DNA of 64,000 nucleotides, from assembly GCF_021535135.1 (NCBI RefSeq), contig NZ_CP091036.1, forward strand, positions 4,154,001-4,218,000, given 5' to 3'. Under the pieces are notes generated by a model. The model ran no database searches, was not told the origin of the DNA, and saw only the letters and a program-made list of their open reading frames with translations. The stretch is from Antarcticibacterium sp. 1MA-6-2 (GTDB lineage Bacteria > Bacteroidota > Bacteroidia > Flavobacteriales > Flavobacteriaceae). Position numbers and translations under genes: made by a program. Below are positions 58,260-64,000 of the stretch, piece after piece (position 1 is the stretch's first letter; every line of letters begins with the position of its first letter).

Positions 58260-59022
58260 CTATCGGATCTTTTTAACAAATTCCGGAATTCTTGTAGTTC
58301 CTTCATTTGTAAGATGCTTTATAAATGCACTGCCTATAATTGCCCCACTGGCATATTGCGTTGCCTGCTCAAAGCTTTCTTTATCGCTAATTCCAAACCC
58401 GATGACCTGAGGATTTTTTAAATTCATTGCAGAAATTCTTCGGAAATAATCTAAAGTTTCTTCTCCAAAACCTGAAGTTGAGCCTGTAACACTTGCGCTG
58501 CTGACCATATAGATAAATCCATTAGAGACTGAATCAATAAATCGGATACGTTCATCCGGAGTCTGTGGGGTAATTAAAAATACATTCACCAGTCCATACT
58601 GCTCAAAGATCTCTTTATAGTTTTCAGAATAAACATCTACAGGAAGATCGGGAATTATTAATCCGTCTATTCCTGCTTTTTGACATTCCTGGCAAAATCT
58701 TTCTACTCCGTATTGCAGAATAGGATTAAAATAACCCATAATCAGCAAAGGAATTGAAACCGATTCTCTAATGCTTTGAAGTTGTTGAAAAAGCTTATTT
58801 GTGGTCATACCTACTTTTAAAGCTGCGGTAGAACTTTCCTGGATAGTAGGACCGTCGGCCAAAGGATCGCTAAACGGCAATCCTATTTCTATCATGTCAA
58901 TGCCATTTTTTTCAAGTTCCTGAATAATGGAAATTGTATCCTCCGGTTGTGGATAACCTAGCTGTAAAATATATAGACAGGAGTTTTTTGTTTTCCTGCA
59001 GTTTTTGGTTGATTCTGTTCAT
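58260..59022 (-). CDS. trpA: Tryptophan synthase alpha subunit, one apparent frameshift
   Basis: ATG 59022 opens MNRINQKLQENKKLLSIYFT, then, after one base too many, GYPQPEDTISIIQELEKNGI with the catalytic Glu in DMIEIGLPFSDPLADGP, IIPDLPVDVY, YMVSSASVTGSTSGFG and GFGISDKES. Reading ACCTAGC (plus, 58956-58962) as ACCGGC restores FTAGYPQPED, the first catalytic block. About 254 residues. It cleaves indole-glycerol phosphate. Last gene of the trp operon. Confidence 0.95.
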
Positions 59023-59041
59023 TTATTCTTCTTGTTTGATA

Positions 59042-59113
59042 AGACCTCACAGGTTAATGAGTTAGTTTGGTCTATTATTTAGACCTCACAGGTTTTCAAA
59101 ACCTGTGAGGTCT
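59042..59113. repeat. Long palindromic repeat between trpB and trpA
   Basis: AGACCTCACAGGTTTT at 59081-59096 and its exact complement at 59098-59113 form a 16-bp stem with a 1-nt loop. A third, half copy (AGACCTCACAGGTT) lies at 59042-59055. It belongs to a type of intergenic palindrome widespread in Flavobacteria. In the trp transcript it would fold into a strong hairpin 6 nt after the trpB stop. Confidence 0.75.
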
Positions 59114-59119
59114 CATTTC

Positions 59120-60301
59120 TTACAAATTAAAGTACTCTATATAAGAACTAAGGTCTTTATCCCCACGTCCCGAAAGATTAACAACAATTACATCGTCCTC
59201 ATTAAATTTTCTATCTTCAAAAATGGCAAGGGCGTGTGAAGTTTCAATAGCCGGAATTATACCTTCCAGTTTAGCCAGTTGTAGACCCGCCTTCATAGCG
59301 TCATCATCTGTGATCGAAATAAATTCTGCTCTTCCGGTTTTAAAAAGGTTTGCATGCATGGGTCCAATCCCGGGATAATCCAATCCTGCTGAAATTGAAT
59401 AAGGTTCTGTGATTTGCCCGTCTTCCGTTTGCATCAGCAAGGTTTTACTACCGTGAATTATTCCTTCTTTTCCCAATGCTGAGGTTGCAGCACTTTCTCC
59501 CGTAAGTATTCCCTTTCCGGCAGCTTCTACTGCAATTATTTTAACCTCCGGATTGTCTAAATAATGATAATATAAACCTGCCGCGTTGCTTCCTCCTCCC
59601 ACACAAGCCACTACATAATCGGGATTTTCACGATTCTCTTTTTCCAGAAGTTGTTTTTTGACTTCTTCTGAAACTACACTTTGAAACCTGGCTACCATAT
59701 CCGGGTAAGGGTGTGGTCCCACGACTGAACCAATTATATAATGAGTATTTACCGGATTATTTATCCAGTCCCTGATCGCTTCATTGGTAGCATCTTTTAA
59801 AGTGCGGCTGCCAGATAAAGCAGGGACAACTGTAGCACCAAGCATTTTCATCCTCGCCACGTTAGGTGCCTGCCGTTTAATATCGACTTCACCCATGTAA
59901 ACAATACATTCCAGTCCCATTAACGCACAAACAGTTGCTGTTGCCACTCCATGTTGCCCGGCCCCGGTTTCTGCAATAATCCGGGTTTTTCCCAGCCTTT
60001 TAGCCATCAAGATCTGTCCAATAGTATTATTGACTTTATGAGCCCCTGTGTGGCAAAGATCTTCCCGCTTCAGGTAAACTTTTGTCTTGTATTTTTTACT
60101 GAATCTTTCAGCATAATACAACGGAGTAGGCCGTCCCACATATTCCTTCAGAAGTTCTTTAAACTCTTTTTGAAAAGATTCCTCCTTCATTACATCAAGG
60201 TAGCGGGACCTTAATTCTTCCACATTGGGATAAAGCATTTCGGGAATGTAAGCTCCCCCAAAATCTCCGTAATAACCTTTTTCATTAACCTGATATGTCA
60301 T
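59120..60301 (-). CDS. trpB: Tryptophan synthase beta subunit
   Basis: This is a 393-residue PLP enzyme. The cofactor lysine is Lys89 in [14 protein letters not shown]. Other blocks: [34 protein letters not shown], the phosphate cup [10 protein letters not shown] and [11 protein letters not shown]. Complete length and intact frame. It condenses indole with serine. Confidence 0.98.
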   Translation of the reverse strand: MTYQVNEKGYYGDFGGAYIPEMLYPNVEELRSRYLDVMKEESFQKEFKELLKEYVGRPTPLYYAERFSKKYKTKVYLKREDLCHTGAHKVNNTIGQILMAKRLGKTRIIAETGAGQHGVATATVCALMGLECIVYMGEVDIKRQAPNVARMKMLGATVVPALSGSRTLKDATNEAIRDWINNPVNTHYIIGSVVGPHPYPDMVARFQSVVSEEVKKQLLEKENRENPDYVVACVGGGSNAAGLYYHYLDNPEVKIIAVEAAGKGILTGESAATSALGKEGIIHGSKTLLMQTEDGQITEPYSISAGLDYPGIGPMHANLFKTGRAEFISITDDDAMKAGLQLAKLEGIIPAIETSHALAIFEDRKFNEDDVIVVNLSGRGDKDLSSYIEYFNL

Positions 60302-60346
60302 TATGTTCTTTTAATGTTTTATTACTTGATGCAATTACATCATTTT

Positions 60347-60994
60347 CTAAGGTTTCGTTCCTTTCAATATTTTTCTAAATTCATTTAACTGCTCAACATC
60401 TTTATATCCTGGCTCTGTTTCAAATTTGCTGTTCAGGTCCACCGCGTAGAGAAGATCAGCTTTACCAGATTTTTCCAGATGTTGTTGGAAATTTTTGATC
60501 TTGAACAAATCTTCCGGTCCAATTCCTCCACTAAGAAAAAAAGGTGTTTTAGAAGGATAATTTTGAAGGATCTCCCAGTCAAAGGCATATCCATTTCCAC
60601 CCTTATTTTTCCCCTTCGTGTCGAATAGAAAAAAATCTACTGATGCCTCATAATTCTTGAGTATGTCAAATTCAAACTCATCCCGAACCGAAAAAACTTT
60701 AATAATTTCGGTTTCCGGTAGTGCATATCGAATACTGGCGCAATAAGCGGGAGATTCTTCCCCGTGAAGTTGTACCGCCTTAAATTTATATTTATTTACC
60801 TTTTCAACTACAAAATCTACAGAGGCATCTACAAAGACCCCTGTCTTTTTTATTTCTGAAGCGATCAACGGGATCTCCTTTTCAAAATTCCTGGGAGATG
60901 AGGGATAGAAAATAAAGCCCAGGTAGTCCGGCTGTAAAGCGGCTACTGCTTCGATATTTTCTGAAACCATCATTCCGCAGACCTTTATCTTCAT
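60347..60994 (-). CDS. trpF: Phosphoribosylanthranilate isomerase
   Basis: This 215-residue TIM-barrel enzyme starts KIKVCGMM (catalytic Cys) and has LGFIFYPSSPRNF, KTGVFVDAS, AVQLHGEESPAYC, a catalytic-Asp region FFLFDTKGKNKGGNGYAFDW and FLSGGIGPEDL, then YAVDLNSKFETEPGYKDV. The frame is intact. It starts 5 nt after trpC. Confidence 0.96.
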   Translation of the reverse strand: MKIKVCGMMVSENIEAVAALQPDYLGFIFYPSSPRNFEKEIPLIASEIKKTGVFVDASVDFVVEKVNKYKFKAVQLHGEESPAYCASIRYALPETEIIKVFSVRDEFEFDILKNYEASVDFFLFDTKGKNKGGNGYAFDWEILQNYPSKTPFFLSGGIGPEDLFKIKNFQQHLEKSGKADLLYAVDLNSKFETEPGYKDVEQLNEFRKILKGTKP

Positions 60995-60999
60995 CTTAT

Positions 61000-61782
61000 T
61001 TATTTGAGGTGATTTATAAATTCGACCGCACTTTTCCCCGGATCTTCAGTTTTCATAAAGTTTTCTCCAATCAAAAATCCGCTATATCCGTATTGCTGAA
61101 GATCTTTTATCGTTTCTACACTACTTATCCCGCTTTCTGAAACCTTTACAAAGTCGGCAGGAATGTTTTCAGAAAGTGTTTTACTCACATTCGTACTCAC
61201 TTCAAAAGTCTTTAAATTTCGATTGTTCACGCCCAACATATCGAGACTGGGCATCAGCGATTTGTCCAGTTCTTCATTGTTATGAACTTCCAAAAGTACA
61301 TCCAGCTTCAGGCTTTTGGCCAATTGAGAAAAACTTTTGATTTCCTTTCTCGAGAGAACCGCTGCAATCAACAAAATAACATCAGCTCCATGGGCTTTGG
61401 CTTCTATTATTTGATATTCGTCAACAATAAATTCTTTTCTAAGAAGTGGCATTTTAACTGCCGCCCTGGCCAAAACCAAATCATCCAGGGAACCCCCAAA
61501 ATATTTAGCATCTGTTAAAACAGACATGCCGCAAACTCCAGCATTTTCATAACCATTCGCTACATCCTGAACATTGTGCCCCTGGTGAATAACATCTTTG
61601 GAAGGGGATCTTCTTTTATGTTCAGCAATTATTCCTGAATTACTATTTCGTAAGGCGGAAGCAAGGGAAACCGTTCCAGAGCTGAAGAGTGGATATTTTT
61701 CAAATTCTCTGGAAGAAATAAGCCGCTTCTTAATATCAACTTCTTTCCTTTTATCGGCAATAATTTTGTCTAAAATGTTCAT
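61000..61782 (-). CDS. trpC: Indole-3-glycerol-phosphate synthase
   Basis: This 260-residue TIM barrel carries IIAEHKRRSPSKDVI (catalytic Lys), GMSVLTDAKYFGGSLDDL, PLLRKEFIVDEYQIIEAKAH, DMLGVNNRNLKTFEV and KVSESGISSVETI with GFLIGENFMKTEDPG. The frame is intact; it is not fused to trpF, unlike E. coli. It starts 11 nt after trpD. Confidence 0.97.
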   Translation of the reverse strand: MNILDKIIADKRKEVDIKKRLISSREFEKYPLFSSGTVSLASALRNSNSGIIAEHKRRSPSKDVIHQGHNVQDVANGYENAGVCGMSVLTDAKYFGGSLDDLVLARAAVKMPLLRKEFIVDEYQIIEAKAHGADVILLIAAVLSRKEIKSFSQLAKSLKLDVLLEVHNNEELDKSLMPSLDMLGVNNRNLKTFEVSTNVSKTLSENIPADFVKVSESGISSVETIKDLQQYGYSGFLIGENFMKTEDPGKSAVEFINHLK

Positions 61783-61793
61783 TATTATTTATT

Positions 61794-62788
61794 TTACGCT
61801 TTGCTCAAATCCTGTAATTTCTTCAAAACTTCCAGAGCCTTTCCTGAGAGTAATACTTCTTTGGCAGTTTCAAACCCTGCTTTTGGAGAGCAGGATCTGG
61901 CGGTAGCAATCGCCATTCCCGCATTTGCACAAACCACATTGTTCTGAGGTTGTGTCCCATTTCCTTTTAATATTTTCAGAAAGATTTCAGCTGAACTTTC
62001 TACGGAATTTCCACCGCTAATTTCTTCAGCTTTTAATTCTTCTACTCCAAAATCTGAAGCTTCCAGCATTCCTTCAGAATTGTTTGATATTGTTTTAGTA
62101 GGGCCCGTCAAAGAAATTTCGTCATATCCATCTAAAGCGTGGAGAATGGTAAATTGTTTATCGGTATTTTGATATAGGTACCCATACATTCGGGCCAGTT
62201 CCAGGTTAAAAACCCCTACCAGTTGTTTTTTCGGAAAAGCCGGATTTACCATAGGACCCAACATATTGAAAAATGTTTTAACGGCTAAGGACTTTCTTAT
62301 TGGAGCTACATTTTTCATTGCCGGATGAAAAAGGGGGCGTGAAGTACACAAATTCCTGCCTCGTCTATACATTTTTCCAGGTAATCTTTATCATTGCTGA
62401 ATTTTATTCCCAGGTGCTCCATTACATTGGAACTTCCACTAACAGATGACACCCCGTAATTCCCGTGCTTTGCTACGTTTACTCCAGAACCTGCAGTAAT
62501 AATAGAAGCCAGGGTAGAAATATTGAAAGTGTCTTTTCCGTCTCCCCCGGTACCGCAAAGATCAATGGGATCGTAGCCGCTAAGATCTATAGAAATACAC
62601 AGATCCAGTAAAGCATCCCTAAAACCTTCCAGCTCTTCTATTGTAATACTGCGCATCATATAAACAGTAAGAAAAGCAGCGATCTGGCTCTGGTTGTACT
62701 CCCCTTGAGAAATATTTACCAGCGCCTCCCGGGCTTCTTCCTTGGTAATGGTTTCGTGATTTATAAGTCGGTTAAGCAAGTTTTTCAT
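61794..62788 (-). CDS. trpD: Anthranilate phosphoribosyltransferase, one homopolymer frameshift
   Basis: The N-terminal half has MKNLLNRLINHETITKEEAR and the PRPP loop DLCGTGGDGKDTFNISTL, then VAKHGNYGVSSVSGSSNVME. The second half follows in another frame: FHPAMKNVAPIRKSLAVKTF, FNMLGPMVNP, HALDGYDEISLTGPT. The break is at a run of five G on the plus strand (62333-62337); one more base (GCC-CCN-CTT) restores LHAPLFHPAMK. This is a homopolymer contraction and not an RCCGGY site. About 331 residues. Confidence 0.95.
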
Positions 62789-62806
62789 AGAAAGTAGGCC
62801 CCTCCA

Positions 62807-62826
62807 GCTCCCCCGAAGGGGGAGAG
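62807..62826. repeat. G/C-rich hairpin repeat between trpG and trpD
   Basis: AGCTCCCCC-GAA-GGGGGAGAGCT-type hairpin in an AT-rich genome. Related C-run/G-run hairpins lie at 62877-62910 (inside the trpG 3' end), 63471-63489 (inside its 5' end) and 63550-63607. Confidence 0.65.
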
Positions 62827-62845
62827 CTAGAGAGTAGATTTTTAT

Positions 62846-63527
62846 TTATACTTCAGTTCGTATTTGAGAATTATTTGCTCCCTCCCCTTTGGGGAGACTT
62901 GGGGAGGGGCTTATTACCCAATTTTTGATCATCTTTTTACCATCAGGAGTAAGTACCGATTCCGGATGGAACTGAACTCCTCTTACGTCAAACTCCCGGT
63001 GCCTAAGGGACATGATCTGTCCGTTTTCATCAAAGGAAGTGGCTTCCAGGCAGGCTTAAATTTTTCTCCACAACCCAGGAATGATAACGCCCCACCTGAA
63101 ATGATTTTTCCAATCCCGAAAAAAGAGATTCGTCATCTACGATTGTCGTAACCGAATTAGCTACTCCATGATACACAGATTCCAGGTTAATCAATTTCCC
63201 CCCAAAAACTTCGCCTATTGCCTGCTGTCCCAAACATACTCCCAATATGCTCTTTTTAGGAGCATATTCCTTCACGATCTCTTTTAGAAGTCCGGCTTCA
63301 TCGGGTATTCCAGGTCCAGGGGACAATAAAATTTTATCATACTTTGCTACGTCTTCCAGGGTAATTTCGTCATTCCTGCGAACCGTAACAATGCAATCCA
63401 GCTCTTCCAGGTAATGAACAAGATTATAGACAAAGGAATCGTAATTATCTATAACCAGTACAGAAATTCCTTTCCCCGAAGGAGAAGGTATCTGCATGTC
63501 AGGACTATCTGTTTTTATATTCTTCAT
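62846..63527 (-). CDS. trpG: Anthranilate synthase component II (glutamine amidotransferase), one apparent frameshift
   Basis: The class I amidotransferase motifs are LVIDNYDSFVYNLVHYLEEL, SPGPGIPDEAG, the nucleophile in LGVCLGQQAIGE, and, after a frame change, VQFHPESVLTPDG with the catalytic His-x-Glu. The plus-strand text GCTTAAA at 63054-63060 has lost two bases relative to GCCGGTAAA; restoring it gives EKNLPACLEATSFDENG. The first 17-21 residues and the last 23 are unusual: both contain Ser-Pro-Ser-x-x-x-Lys-Gly stretches encoded by the G/C-rich hairpin repeat family. About 228 residues with these additions. Confidence 0.92.
62877..62910. repeat. G/C-rich hairpin repeat read through as the TrpG C-terminal tail
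   Basis: CTCCCTCCCC-TTT-GGGGAG-ACTT-GGGGAGGGGC forms alternative hairpins. On the minus strand it encodes Ser-Pro-Ser-Pro-Ser-Leu-Pro-Lys-Gly-Glu-Gly, fused in frame to TrpG after WVI. Confidence 0.65.
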
Positions 63528-63549
63528 TTCTTAATATTTTTATTTTATT

Positions 63550-63607
63550 CCCCTCCGCTGGAGGGGCAGGGGTGGTTCTCCCCACCGCTGGAGGGGCTGG
63601 GGGAGGC
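63550..63607. repeat. Tandem G/C-rich hairpins between trpE and trpG
   Basis: Two units, CCCCTCCGCTGGAGGGG and CCCACCGCTGGAGGGGCTGG, each fold into a hairpin. They fill most of the 117-nt gap between trpE and trpG. Confidence 0.65.
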
Positions 63608-63644
63608 TTTTTTCCTTCAGAAAGTCTGGGATAAACTTAGCATA

Positions 63645-64000
63645 TTATATATCTTCAGCAATTTCCATAGCTTTAGTTAAAGCTCCCAGTTTATTATAGA
63701 CTTCCTGTAATTCGTTTTCTTCATTAGATTCAGAAACTATTCCCGCCCCTGCCTGGTAATGAAGCTGGTGATTTTTACTCACGAAAGTGCGGATTATGAT
63801 GGCGTGATTAAAATTTCCATCAAAATCCATAAATCCAATTGCACCTCCATATGCACTTCGATTTACATTTTCATATTTCTCGATGAGGCTCATCGCGCTA
63901 TGTTTTGGAGCGCCACTTAATGTTCCCGCCGGAAAGGTACTTGCTACGACTTCCATAGTTCCTGTTCCTTTTTTTATAGCACTTAGTTACTTTGCTTACC
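63645..64000 (-). CDS. trpE: Anthranilate synthase component I, C-terminal part (runs off right end), one apparent frameshift
   Basis: The chorismate-binding C terminus is clear: VVASTFPAGTLSGAPKHSAM, YGGAIGFMDFDGNFNHAII, IRTFVSKNHQLHYQAGAGIV, then SNEENELQEVYNKLGAL. The frame changes at 63981-63987 (plus ACTTAGT); reading ACCGGT gives VSKVTGAIKKGTGTMEVV. The first gene of the operon visible here; the N-terminal part and any leader or attenuator are outside the window. Confidence 0.94.

Noticed and set aside
2726..63987. Mass pseudogenisation, as in a degenerating symbiont
   Set aside because: The broken genes include single-copy essentials (gapA, psd, lpxK, ddl) and a tRNA. Each has only one or two indels, with no decay in between, and the breaks share one motif.
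3949..63987. Programmed +1 frameshifting at CTT-AG or GCT-TAG sites, or stop-codon recoding
   Set aside because: The strings resemble known shifty sites, but the required shifts vary (+1, +2, +3, -1, -2), and one site is in a tRNA. Reading RCCGGY restores conserved residues exactly.
3949..63987. Systematic damage at CTAG rather than RCCGGY
   Set aside because: I first took the motif as CTAG to CTTAG. CTAG occurs intact in unbroken genes (for example near 54 and 19675), several sites need other lengths, and RCCGGY gives better protein and tRNA repairs.
1..64000. CRISPR arrays, IS elements, prophage, rRNA operons
   Set aside because: No regularly spaced direct repeats, transposase, phage structural genes or rRNA sequence were seen on either strand.

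Overview
This window is a stretch of chromosome from a member of the Bacteroidota, most likely a Flavobacteriaceae close to the marine Gramella/Salegentibacter-type lineages (family-level inference from protein style). The signs are: low G+C, short intergenic gaps, many lipoproteins, TAnnTTTG-type -7 boxes, a TonB receptor with a CarboxypepD_reg-like start, type-A phosphatidylserine decarboxylase, ribosomal protein THX, a eukaryote-like kynurenine pathway and hybrid TPR sensor kinases. No phage, IS element, CRISPR array or rRNA was seen; there is one tRNA gene.

Layout. 1-4.5 kb: L,D-transpeptidase (partial), clpP with a small acetyltransferase, tRNA-Gly, glutaminase and dipeptidase E. 4.6-10.4 kb: three tandem secreted paralogs of unknown function, a DUF6702 protein, an M1 peptidase and tatA. 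10.5-17.5 kb: O-methyltransferase, kynU, a serine beta-lactamase-like protein, SDR, small membrane and coiled-coil proteins, kmo. 17.5-23.5 kb: cation/proton antiporter, msrA, lipoprotein, zinc-ribbon-like coiled coil, Nif3-like, lpxK. 23.5-33.6 kb: hybrid kinase, gapA, lipA, ECF sigma, glycosyltransferase, fasciclin lipoprotein, murB, aminotransferase, DUF1573. 33.7-43.8 kb: valS, then the membrane-lipid/protease block (acyl-CoA-binding protein, psd, cdsA, LUD protein, ftsH, rsfS), birA, pyrE, Nudix. 43.7-58.2 kb: M14 peptidase, sugar dehydrogenase with TonB receptor, coaD, ddl, PASTA protein, rluD, yaaA, pyruvate carboxylase, DNA-glycosylase-like protein, THX. 58.2-64 kb: the tryptophan operon trpE-G-D-C-F-B-A on the minus strand, with trpE running off the right end.

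The main discovery concerns sequence state. About 25 genes, nearly all conserved and many essential (gapA, psd, lpxK, trpA/E/G, pyruvate carboxylase, even the tRNA), carry what look like frameshifts or stops. When each is repaired by homology, almost every break falls on one palindrome, RCCGGY, which appears in the text as RC(T)TA(A)GY-like strings (GCTTAGT, ACTAGGT, GCTTAAGC and so on). Only one intact RCCGGY remains in 64 kb, while the flank-variant CCGG sites (YCCGGY, RCCGGR, YCCGGR) are common. The simplest reading is that the native DNA is modified at RCCGGY by an undescribed methyltransferase or restriction-modification system, and that single-molecule basecalling systematically misread the modified motif. 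A second, smaller class of breaks lies in homopolymers, as expected for the same technology. I therefore annotate the broken genes as full-length CDS with sequence artefacts, not as pseudogenes.

Metabolically, the region couples tryptophan synthesis (the trp operon) to a tryptophan-degradation branch (kmo, kynU), and holds cell-envelope functions (ldt, murB, ddl, lpxK, cdsA, psd) and peptide catabolism (glsA, pepE, M1 and M14 peptidases).
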